DNA from: Bacteroidales bacterium
GTDB taxonomy: Bacteria > Bacteroidota > Bacteroidia > Bacteroidales > UBA10428
Direction: 5' to 3'
NCBI GenBank assembly: GCA_016926235.1
Contig: JAFGOZ010000143.1
Coordinates: forward strand, 1 to 64,000
DNA length: 64,000 bases
Shown here in pieces: positions 8,907 through 16,454 of this stretch. The stretch's first letter is position 1; each line of letters opens with the position of its first letter. Made by a program: the position numbers and the translations under genes. Under the pieces are notes generated by a model that worked only from the letters and a program-made list of their open reading frames with translations, searched no databases and had not been told where the DNA came from.

Positions 8907-8937
8907 CAAAAATATAAAAAAGGAATTTATATTCCAA
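8907..8937 (-). promoter_or_regulatory. Promoter of the LacI-type regulator gene
   Basis: On the minus strand, TTG (8935-8937) and TATTTTTG (8907-8914) are separated by 20 bases, matching the Bacteroidota -33/-7 arrangement with a perfect TAnnTTTG. The expected transcription start falls in the operator at 8888-8901. A 14-bp dyad, GGAAT-TTAT-ATTCC (8922-8935), occupies the spacer. Confidence 0.65.
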
Positions 8938-9178
8938 TACTTCATTAAATATTCCTTAATTTTAAATAGCTAACTGACTTTCAATTTATTAAATTGCAAA
9001 TATGGCTAATACAAAAATACTTTAACATTTGATAAATTTGTTTCTATGACAATATTTCAAACAAATACATACATTTAGAGAAGAAAATATTATAAATATT
9101 TTTAACTTTAACTACCAACAGAGATACTATAATATTTGTTTAATCTTTAAATTATTGGATTTCTTTTCTGTTTATTAA

Positions 9179-9209
9179 TTGGAATAAACAGGTTTATTCC
9201 TTACTTTTG
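9179..9209 (+). promoter_or_regulatory. Promoter of uxaE
   Basis: TTG (9179-9181) and TACTTTTG (9202-9209) are 20 bases apart, a good Bacteroidota promoter. The expected start is near 9216, giving a leader of about 75 bases that contains the LacI-type operator. Confidence 0.65.
9181..9200. promoter_or_regulatory. Perfect dyad filling the uxaE promoter spacer
   Basis: GGAATAAAC and GTTTATTCC are exact inverted arms of 9 bp around AG. They fill the spacer between the -33 and -7 boxes. The dyad differs from the LacI-type operator, so a second regulator is likely. Confidence 0.55.
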
Positions 9210-9251
9210 GACTTCAAAAGAAATAAAATTTTATAAAATCAGTTATAATTT

Positions 9252-9265
9252 CGTGTACGTACACG
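9252..9265. promoter_or_regulatory. LacI-type operator in the uxaE leader
   Basis: This is the second exact copy of CGTGTACGTACACG, extended by one pair to 9251-9266. It lies 42 bases after the -7 box and 25 bases before the ATG, where a bound repressor could act as a roadblock. Confidence 0.8.
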
Positions 9266-9290
9266 ATTATACAAATTAAAACAAACAAAT

Positions 9291-10538
9291 ATGAAAATTG
9301 GAAAATATTCATTTGGAATTGGCGATCGCTTTGCTCAACAAGGCGTTGCCCAATTATCTGCTTTAAAGAAAGCAAAAGATGCTGGTATTCAGTTTACACC
9401 TGTGTGGAATAAGTCATTCCGTGAGCATTCAATAATTGGCACCTCTCCTGTTGATACACGAAAAGAAGCTGATGCTGCAGTGAAACAACTTGGCTGGACT
9501 GATCAATATCTTGTTGATGCTGACCACATAAACCTTAAAACAGTAGATGCATTCGTTGATCATTCAGATTTCTTTACATTAGATGTCGCCGATTATATTG
9601 GAACAAAAGCAGATGATGCATCAATATCTGCCTTTATCGCCAACAACAAAAAATATATGGGTAAATTATCAATCCCTGGAATTAGTCATACTTTCGATAT
9701 TTCTGAAAGTTTATTAACCGAGATTGCAGGTAAATTTCTATTCGCAATACAGGAAGCAGGGAAAATTTACAGACATATTGAATCTAAAAAAGGTGCAAAC
9801 AACTTCATCACCGAAGTATCTATGGACGAAGTAAACCAGGCTCAAACACCTGTTGAAATGTTCTTCATTCTAAGTGCTGTGGCTGCTGAAAAAATTCCTG
9901 CACAAACTATAGCTCCTAAATTCACTGGCCGCTTTAATAAAGGTGTGGATTATGTTGGAGACCTTGATCAGTTTGCAAAAGAATTTGAAGAAGATCTATT
10001 AGTTATTGATTTTGCAATAAAAGAGTTTGGATTGCCTGAAAACCTTAAATTAAGCGTTCACTCAGGAAGTGATAAATTCTCGATATATCCAATTATGGGT
10101 AACCTTATTAAGAAATACAACAAAGGTATACATGTAAAAACAGCAGGTACTACCTGGCTTGAAGAAATGATAGGACTTGCTATGGCAGGTGGCGATGCAT
10201 TAGCTATGGCAAAAAAGATATATACCAAAGCACTAGAGAAAACAGAAGCGCTTTGTGCTCCTTATGCCACAGTAATTGATATTGACACAGCTAAACTGCC
10301 TACTGCAGTTGAAGTTGAATCCTGGAGTGGGGAAAAATTAGCAAACAGTCTTCGCCATATTCCTGGTCAGGCAGATTATAATCCGAATTTCAGGCAGTTA
10401 ATCCATGTAGGATATAAGGTTGCTGCAGATCTTGGTGATGCATACATTAATATGCTTAATGCCAATGCAAAAATTGTTGGTGAACAGGTAAGTCAGAATA
10501 TCTTTGACAGACACATTAAAAGACTTTTTAATATTTAA
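9291..10538 (+). CDS. uxaE: Tagaturonate epimerase
   Basis: UxaE interconverts D-tagaturonate and D-fructuronate, letting galacturonate join the glucuronate route without the altronate branch. I recognise the family from the N-terminal MKIGKYSFGIGDRFAQQG, TPVWNKSFREH, the acidic DADHINLKTVDAF segment and the conserved SVHSGSDKFSIYP motif near residue 262; 415 residues is close to the expected length. It is transcribed divergently from the LacI-SDR-uxuA run and has its own promoter, an operator and a terminator at 10577. Together with UxaC, the SDR and UxuA it completes the path to 2-keto-3-deoxygluconate. Confidence 0.85.
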   Translation: MKIGKYSFGIGDRFAQQGVAQLSALKKAKDAGIQFTPVWNKSFREHSIIGTSPVDTRKEADAAVKQLGWTDQYLVDADHINLKTVDAFVDHSDFFTLDVADYIGTKADDASISAFIANNKKYMGKLSIPGISHTFDISESLLTEIAGKFLFAIQEAGKIYRHIESKKGANNFITEVSMDEVNQAQTPVEMFFILSAVAAEKIPAQTIAPKFTGRFNKGVDYVGDLDQFAKEFEEDLLVIDFAIKEFGLPENLKLSVHSGSDKFSIYPIMGNLIKKYNKGIHVKTAGTTWLEEMIGLAMAGGDALAMAKKIYTKALEKTEALCAPYATVIDIDTAKLPTAVEVESWSGEKLANSLRHIPGQADYNPNFRQLIHVGYKVAADLGDAYINMLNANAKIVGEQVSQNIFDRHIKRLFNI

Positions 10539-10576
10539 GGTTAAGAGACTTTCAACAACCCATTACGAAGTCTTTT

Positions 10577-10615
10577 AAAAACCCGCTTGATATGTATTTA
10601 TCGGTGGGTTTTTTT
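10577..10615 (+). terminator. Terminator of uxaE
   Basis: AAAAACCCGC (10577-10586) pairs with GTGGGTTTTT (10604-10613) with one G-U pair, and a T-run follows. It separates uxaE from the next gene and shows that the PPC-domain gene does not start at the upstream in-frame codon inside this hairpin. Confidence 0.8.
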
Positions 10616-10667
10616 ATATTTGTTATCTATTAATTATTTGATCACGGGAAAAATTCAGGAAAATAAT

Positions 10668-11111
10668 ATGAAACACTCCGAAGCAAATCAAGGAAGAATA
10701 TTCATAATTAGATTGGAACATGGTGAAATAATACATGAAAACATTGAACGCTTCGCTGAGGAACATCATGTTAAAGCTGCATTTCTAACTATCGTTGGTG
10801 GAATAGATAAAGACAGCAAAATCATAGTAGGTCCCGAAAGTGACACTGCACAAAAAATAGTTCCAAAAGAATATCTTGTTTCTCGCATGCACGAAATCAC
10901 AGGTACCGGAACGCTTTTCCCCGGACCAAATGGGAAACCTTACCTGCATATGCATATTGCCTGTGGAAGGGATACAAATACACTGGTAGGCTGCATCCGA
11001 AGAGGAGTTAAAACCTGGCATGTCCTTGAGATTATCTTGGTTGAGTTACTTAATACATCCGCCAAAAGGGTACCAGACAAAGAGACAGGTTTCGAATTAC
11101 TTGAACCTTAA
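10668..11111 (+). CDS. PPC/DUF296 domain protein
   Basis: The 147-residue protein is a single PPC (plant and prokaryote conserved, DUF296) domain: RIFIIRLEHGEIIHENIERFAEEH at the start, then a glycine-rich turn IVGGIDKDS and the histidine segment HMHIACG that binds metal in this fold. Bacterial members are often called DNA-binding by analogy with plant AT-hook proteins, although there is no AT-hook here. An upstream in-frame start at 10587 lies inside the uxaE terminator, so ATG 10668 is chosen. The gene follows uxaE and faces the esterase gene 7 bp away. Its role is unknown; a link to uronate use is only by position. Confidence 0.75.
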   Translation: MKHSEANQGRIFIIRLEHGEIIHENIERFAEEHHVKAAFLTIVGGIDKDSKIIVGPESDTAQKIVPKEYLVSRMHEITGTGTLFPGPNGKPYLHMHIACGRDTNTLVGCIRRGVKTWHVLEIILVELLNTSAKRVPDKETGFELLEP

Positions 11112-11118
11112 ATTATTT

Positions 11119-13122
11119 TTAAAATGTAATAAAAGGAGATGCTGGTAATCCCTCTTTATTAAAAAGATTCGGTAAAGCAACATCGCTCCATCCAAATCGT
11201 ACAAATTTTGGGTCGATTACTTTTTCAGACCAGACAACAACATTTTCACCATCAATAGTAGCTTTTGCTTTAATAAATGCTGTATCAGAACCAGCAATTT
11301 CAAACCATGAAAGATCTCCATTTGAAGAAGCTAATCCACCATCCACATAATCAAAACTAATTATAGCCTTCCCCTCCTTTAATTCACATCCCTTATAAAT
11401 GGGACCTGAAAAGGTAATGCTGCTGTCACCATATGTTTTGGCCAAAGCCCACAGAGCTAAACGTTTACCAACATCCTGCTTATTTCCCGGATGTATGGTT
11501 ATCGGATTCGCAATATCAGTAGTTACAACCATACCTGTATTCTCTACTTTCATTGTTCTTAATTGGGCATCGCGAAGCATTGGTGTAGCGCCGCTTCCAT
11601 TGTCACTGTAATTAAAAGGCGCTATTTGTACATAATAAAACGGGAAAGGCCCAATAGCCCAGTTGTCGCGCCAGCACCGGATCATTTTAGGGAATAACTC
11701 CCTGTACTGCAAACCCCTGCCTACATTCGCCTCACCCTGGTACCATATGGCTCCTTTGATAGTATAAGGTATTAGGGGGGCTATCATGGCATTATAAAGA
11801 ACTGATGGAGTACTGGCATCAAGTGATAAAGCAAGTGAAGGTTTATTATTAAAACCCTTGTCCCCTTCACCAAACTGGTAATAATTGTTCCCCATCTTAA
11901 GCGCTACAGGTATATATTTCCAGTCACCGCTCAGACTTAAAACCTCTTTGTTTCCTTTCATTATGGATATGTTTTCGCCATATATTCCGCCACCTCCCTG
12001 AGGATCAGTAACCCTGACAGCAATAACATTTTTACCCTTTTTAAGGCATGATTCAGGAATAGTGTAATTGCGATCAACATTCCAAAAACCACCACCCAAC
12101 ATAGATCCGATTTCTATACCATTAATATATGTAATATCCATATCATCAACAGGACCCAGATATAATGTAAAGCCTTCAGGGTAAATATTCTCTGGTAATT
12201 CAAATTCCTTCCTGAACCATACTACTCCATCAAAGTTCCCTAAATCAGATGTCTCCCACAAACATGGCAATTGCATAGTCTTCCAGGTTGAACAATCATA
12301 ATCAGGCAGGCTATATTGATCATCCTCAAATTTCATATCCCTATAACGAGTATCCGATGGTAGTTCCTCGACATTAATAGCTTTTAAAGTATTTACCCAA
12401 TTCTCGAATTTTTCGTATTCACTCTCAGAAGTAGTCAGTTGAGTAACAATCTCCTTATAATCGGTCAATTGCTCCAAGTATTCTCCTGAAGTCCAGGATT
12501 CTGCCGGAGTACCTCCCCAACTTGCATGTATCAAACCTATGGGCACTCCCAGCTTTTTATATAATTCCCTTCCAAAAAAATACGCAGTAGCTGAATAACT
12601 ACCGGCTGTATTTGGCGAGCACACTTGCCATTCGCCAGCACACCATTCTTCTTCTCTAAAACTCAACGCTTTAATCACAGTAAACATGCGTATTTCAGGA
12701 TAATCCGCTGCCTCGATCTCAGCATTAGAATAGTTAATTGTATCCTTTGGCGGCCATCCCATCAGGGGCATTTCCATATTCGATTGCCCTGAACATAACC
12801 ATACTTCACCAATATACACATTAGAAATTTCCAAAGCTGTATCACCTGTTGAAATAGTTATCTTGTAAGGTCCTCCTGCTACAGGAGTTTTAATTTCAGC
12901 TTTCCACTTACTATCCTTCGATGCTTTTACTTTTGCATCATCACCCCATGAAGTTTCAATATTGATAACAGTCCCTGACGATGCCCATCCCCAAAAAGGT
13001 ACATTGGCCTGCTGCTGAAGCACCATATTGTCTGAAAATAATGAAGGAATTTCAAGTTCAGATGGGTTATTCTTACATGCTGTAAAAATAAATGGAATAA
13101 TTAACCACAATGCTTTTTTCAT
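11119..13122 (-). CDS. Sialate O-acetylesterase-type SGNH lipoprotein
   Basis: This 667-residue protein begins with a lipoprotein signal (LIIPFIFTAC, lipid cysteine at residue 16), so it should sit on the periplasmic or outer face. The catalytic domain is of the DUF303/sialate O-acetylesterase type: the nucleophile block WLCSGQSNMEMPL near residue 115, the ASWGGTPAESWTS block, a jelly-roll insert (about residues 270-400, galactose-binding-like) and AIWYQGEANVG. Family members remove acetyl groups from sialic acid or, in Bacteroidota plant-glycan loci, from xylan or pectin. With uronate genes all around, deacetylation of pectin or glucuronoxylan fits better than sialic acid. Confidence 0.8.
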   Translation of the reverse strand: MKKALWLIIPFIFTACKNNPSELEIPSLFSDNMVLQQQANVPFWGWASSGTVINIETSWGDDAKVKASKDSKWKAEIKTPVAGGPYKITISTGDTALEISNVYIGEVWLCSGQSNMEMPLMGWPPKDTINYSNAEIEAADYPEIRMFTVIKALSFREEEWCAGEWQVCSPNTAGSYSATAYFFGRELYKKLGVPIGLIHASWGGTPAESWTSGEYLEQLTDYKEIVTQLTTSESEYEKFENWVNTLKAINVEELPSDTRYRDMKFEDDQYSLPDYDCSTWKTMQLPCLWETSDLGNFDGVVWFRKEFELPENIYPEGFTLYLGPVDDMDITYINGIEIGSMLGGGFWNVDRNYTIPESCLKKGKNVIAVRVTDPQGGGGIYGENISIMKGNKEVLSLSGDWKYIPVALKMGNNYYQFGEGDKGFNNKPSLALSLDASTPSVLYNAMIAPLIPYTIKGAIWYQGEANVGRGLQYRELFPKMIRCWRDNWAIGPFPFYYVQIAPFNYSDNGSGATPMLRDAQLRTMKVENTGMVVTTDIANPITIHPGNKQDVGKRLALWALAKTYGDSSITFSGPIYKGCELKEGKAIISFDYVDGGLASSNGDLSWFEIAGSDTAFIKAKATIDGENVVVWSEKVIDPKFVRFGWSDVALPNLFNKEGLPASPFITF

Positions 13123-13318
13123 AATTAATCATTTATAATAATTCGATTTTAAAGATAAAAAAAAATATTACAAATAATTTTCAATTCAGATAATACATTG
13201 GCAAGTGTTTTTAAATATTAAAACGAAAAGGGGAACTATGTGTAAATTAGTGCTGTTGCAAACAATAGTGAGTCTTTTAAATATTTGCCCGATCCATCAT
13301 ACTTTTTTTACAAATAAC

Positions 13319-13326
13319 TATCTTTG
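13319..13326 (+). promoter_or_regulatory. -7 promoter box of the DUF3857 gene
   Basis: TATCTTTG matches the Bacteroidota TAnnTTTG -7 element and lies 27 bases before the ATG. No convincing -33 TTG is seen at the usual spacing. Confidence 0.45.
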
Positions 13327-13353
13327 TATAAGTATTAAAATAATAATAAATGT

Positions 13354-14886
13354 ATGAGATATTTCATTACTATTTATACGCTTCTCTTTCTCAGCATTTA
13401 TATTAATGCTGAAAAACCTCCAATAACCTGGGGGAAGATCACTGATATTGAAAAAAAAATGCAGACCCCGCCCAATGATCCGGAAGCCCCGGCAGTTGTT
13501 TTATGTGATTTCGAAGAAATAAATGTCAGCAACCGTACATTTTACAAAAGGCATATCCGGATCAAAATCCTTAAACCTGAAGGTATACAATATGGTTCCA
13601 TTGAGATACCTTATCGCTCTAAAAACAAGCATGATGATATTACAGAACTGAAAGCACAGGCTTATTTTTTTGAAAATGGCAGGATGACAACTGAAAAAAT
13701 AGGCAAGGATAATATTTTCGATGTAAAAATTGATGATGACAATCAGAAAAAGATACTCACATTCCCAAACCTTAAACCAGGTTCCATCATTGAATTTAAA
13801 TATATCATTGCTTCACTTGATTTTGCAGAACTGGACCAATGGTACTTCCAGCAGGAGATACCTGTTTTGTGGAGTGAAATTAGGTTTAGTTGTCCCGAGT
13901 TTTTCACCTATTTAGTGACATTCGAAAAGGATAGTCCTTTAACAGATACTGAAAAGAAAGATTATATTGGCAAACTTAACTGGCTTATACTTGAAAAGGA
14001 AAAAGAAGCTGAAAAAGTTTTAAGAAACACAAACTATGTTCTTTATGAAAACCCTGAAAAAAACTTTAAAGTATTTGTAGTTAAAAACCGAAGCAGGCGC
14101 ATTATTATGAAAGGTCTTCCTGGTTATCGAAATGAACCCTCAAAGTATGATGCCCAATTGTCAGCTCCAAAAGTCAAGTTTCATTTGTATCTCGCAGCAG
14201 GTAACTTATCTTTTATTTACAAACCTTTGCTTATGACTACTCTTGATGGGTATGAATATAAATCAAAATCGGAATTGGCACATACTACCATAAGCGGATA
14301 TGTTCATTATAGGCTTGAGTCATGGTCAGATATGAATACTCGTCTACTCGAAAGCCCAAATTTTGGATTGCAGCTTATCAAGTTTTTTAACCATAAGCCC
14401 ATATTTAAAGATATTATTAACGAAGGCGACAATGACCTTGAGAAAATCCAAGCTATTTACCAGTTTTGCAGGACTAAAATGAAATGGAATGGCAACCATA
14501 CTGTTTATGTCCCGGACGGATTAACAAAACCGTATAATAAAGGAACAGGAAGTAGCAGCGAAATAAACATGCTCATGATATACCTGTTAAGAAAAGCCGG
14601 ATTTGATGCTGATCCTCTTCTGGTGCGCACAAGAGATTTGGGATATCCTGAAACTATATATTCAGTTCGTAATCAGTTTAACAATGTAATTGCAGCAATA
14701 ACCCTCGATGATTACATCTATCTATTAGATGCTACTAGTGACGAAAACTTTGGGACACTGCCCTTAAAAGACAGAAATGGCAAAGGATTTCTGGTAAGAA
14801 AAAAGGATTTTGGATGGATTAGCCTGGATGCTGCGGGTAAAGTAACTAAAGCGACCGAAGGCATTCTCACATGTATAGATCGTTGA
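13354..14886 (+). CDS. DUF3857/transglutaminase-like secreted protein, catalytic residues absent
   Basis: The 510-residue protein has a signal peptide (residues 1-19, ending INAEK), a DUF3857 beta-domain (about 45-215) and a transglutaminase-like fold (about 355-480). In that fold the usual cysteine is replaced by serine (GTGSSSEINMLM) and the histidine position reads asparagine (QFNNVIAAI); only the aspartate of YLLDAT remains. It is probably a non-enzymatic scaffold. Related Bacteroidota proteins are longer at the C-terminus, whereas this one stops soon after the transglutaminase fold. It precedes uxaC by 98 bp on the same strand. The role is unknown. Confidence 0.7.
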   Translation: MRYFITIYTLLFLSIYINAEKPPITWGKITDIEKKMQTPPNDPEAPAVVLCDFEEINVSNRTFYKRHIRIKILKPEGIQYGSIEIPYRSKNKHDDITELKAQAYFFENGRMTTEKIGKDNIFDVKIDDDNQKKILTFPNLKPGSIIEFKYIIASLDFAELDQWYFQQEIPVLWSEIRFSCPEFFTYLVTFEKDSPLTDTEKKDYIGKLNWLILEKEKEAEKVLRNTNYVLYENPEKNFKVFVVKNRSRRIIMKGLPGYRNEPSKYDAQLSAPKVKFHLYLAAGNLSFIYKPLLMTTLDGYEYKSKSELAHTTISGYVHYRLESWSDMNTRLLESPNFGLQLIKFFNHKPIFKDIINEGDNDLEKIQAIYQFCRTKMKWNGNHTVYVPDGLTKPYNKGTGSSSEINMLMIYLLRKAGFDADPLLVRTRDLGYPETIYSVRNQFNNVIAAITLDDYIYLLDATSDENFGTLPLKDRNGKGFLVRKKDFGWISLDAAGKVTKATEGILTCIDR

Positions 14887-14984
14887 TTATTAAATACATA
14901 ATTTCCAGACTTTTTTTTAATAGAAAAGTTTTTTATTTTCACGGTCTTGAAATAAACTACAAATAATAATCAAAATATAAAAAC

Positions 14985-16385
14985 ATGAAGAAATTTTTAG
15001 ATGAGAATTTTGTCTTACAAACCGAGACAGCACAGAAGCTATACCATGAACATGCGAAAAATCTACCCATTATAGATTATCACTGCCACCTCCCTCCTCA
15101 TGAAATAGCTGAAGATAAAAAATTTAAAACCCTCACAAATATCTGGCTAGACGGAGACCATTACAAATGGCGTGCTATGCGTGCAAACGGTGTGGATGAA
15201 AAATATTGCACCGGTGATGCTCCTGAATTTGAAAAATTCATGAAATGGGCTGAAACTGTGCCTCAAACCCTGCGCAATCCTTTATATCATTGGACTCATT
15301 TAGAATTAAAAGGATATTTCGGAATTGACAAGGTGTTAAATCCTAAAACTGCCCGCGAAATTTATGATGAGTGTACTGAAAAACTCAATACGGATGCCTT
15401 TAGTACACGAAATCTTATGCGGAAAATGAATGTAGAAGTAGTTTGTACAACAGATGATCCGGTTGATTCTTTGGAACACCATAAAAAAATTAAAAAAGAT
15501 GGATTTGAAATTAAGGTGCTTCCAACCTGGAGACCTGATAAAGCAATGGCCGTGGAGATGCCGGAAACATATAACGAATATGTTGACAAACTTGCTGAAG
15601 TATCTGACATCCATATAAACTCATACCATAAACTTCTGGAAGCACTTAGGAAAAGACATGATTTCTTTGGTAAGATGGGTTGTAAATTAAGCGATCATGG
15701 TATTGAGAATTTCTATGCTGAGGATTACTCAGAAAGCGAAATCGAAAATATTTTTGATAAAATCAGGCTGGGCCATATGCTAAGCCTGGACGAAATACTC
15801 CTTTTCAAATCTGCTATGCTTTATGAGCTGGCTGTAATGGATTATGAAAAAGACTGGACCCAGCAGTTTCATATTGGTGCTATTCGTAATAACAATTCCA
15901 AAATGTTTATGGGACTGGGTCCGGACAAAGGGTATGATGCTATTATTGACCTGGAAGTCGCCCGTCCAATGTCAAACTTCCTTGACAGACTTGAGAGTGA
16001 AAGTAAGCTCGCAAAAACCATTTGCTATAACCTGAATCCAAGGGATAATGAATTATTTGTAACCATGCTGTATTCCTTCAATGACGGCAGTATCCCCGGA
16101 AAGATGCAATTTGGCTCGGGATGGTGGTTCCTGGATCAGAAAGATGGTATGCAAAAACAAATGAATGCATTATCAGTACTGGGATTATTAAGCCGTTTTG
16201 TAGGGATGTTAACGGATTCAAGAAGCTTCCTGTCCTACCCGCGCCATGAGTATTTCAGGAGAGTACTTTGTGACCTTCTTGGAACAGATGTTGAAAATGG
16301 AGAAATACCTAATGATATGGAACTTGTTGGTAAAATGGTAGAAAATATAAGCTACTATAATGCCAAAAATTACTTTAAATTCTAA
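14985..16385 (+). CDS. uxaC: Glucuronate isomerase
   Basis: UxaC isomerises D-glucuronate to D-fructuronate and D-galacturonate to D-tagaturonate, the entry step of hexuronate catabolism. The 466-residue protein has the amidohydrolase-type start PIIDYHCHLPPHEIAEDKKF with the metal-binding HCH pair, the WRAMRANGV segment, CTTDDPVDSLEHH and the C-terminal LTDSRSFLSYPRHEYFRR. All are typical. It follows the DUF3857 gene and ends at a strong terminator. It feeds UxaE, the SDR and UxuA encoded about 5-9 kb upstream. Confidence 0.95.
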   Translation: MKKFLDENFVLQTETAQKLYHEHAKNLPIIDYHCHLPPHEIAEDKKFKTLTNIWLDGDHYKWRAMRANGVDEKYCTGDAPEFEKFMKWAETVPQTLRNPLYHWTHLELKGYFGIDKVLNPKTAREIYDECTEKLNTDAFSTRNLMRKMNVEVVCTTDDPVDSLEHHKKIKKDGFEIKVLPTWRPDKAMAVEMPETYNEYVDKLAEVSDIHINSYHKLLEALRKRHDFFGKMGCKLSDHGIENFYAEDYSESEIENIFDKIRLGHMLSLDEILLFKSAMLYELAVMDYEKDWTQQFHIGAIRNNNSKMFMGLGPDKGYDAIIDLEVARPMSNFLDRLESESKLAKTICYNLNPRDNELFVTMLYSFNDGSIPGKMQFGSGWWFLDQKDGMQKQMNALSVLGLLSRFVGMLTDSRSFLSYPRHEYFRRVLCDLLGTDVENGEIPNDMELVGKMVENISYYNAKNYFKF

Positions 16386-16414
16386 ACATACTATTTTACC
16401 AATTAACCTAACCC

Positions 16415-16448
16415 AAAAGCTGCTTTGATGTTTCAAAGCAGCTTTTTT
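16415..16448 (+). terminator. Terminator between uxaC and the GH3 gene
   Basis: AAAAGCTGCTTTGA (16415-16428) pairs perfectly with TCAAAGCAGCTTTT (16433-16446) across a four-base loop. With A-runs and T-runs on its two sides it should work in both directions between these convergent genes. Confidence 0.9.
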
Positions 16449-16454
16449 AATATT

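Larger units (their letters stand above)
8867..9290. other. Divergent regulatory region between lacI-type gene and uxaE
   Basis: This 424-bp AT-rich intergenic region carries two outward promoters with the same layout (TTG, 20-base spacer, TAnnTTTG), two copies of a LacI-type operator and two GGAAT...ATTCC dyads, listed separately. No additional gene is visible between them. Confidence 0.7.

Noticed and set aside
10587..10667. N-terminal extension of the PPC-domain protein
   Set aside because: The upstream codon lies inside the uxaE terminator hairpin, and the PPC domain starts after ATG 10668.
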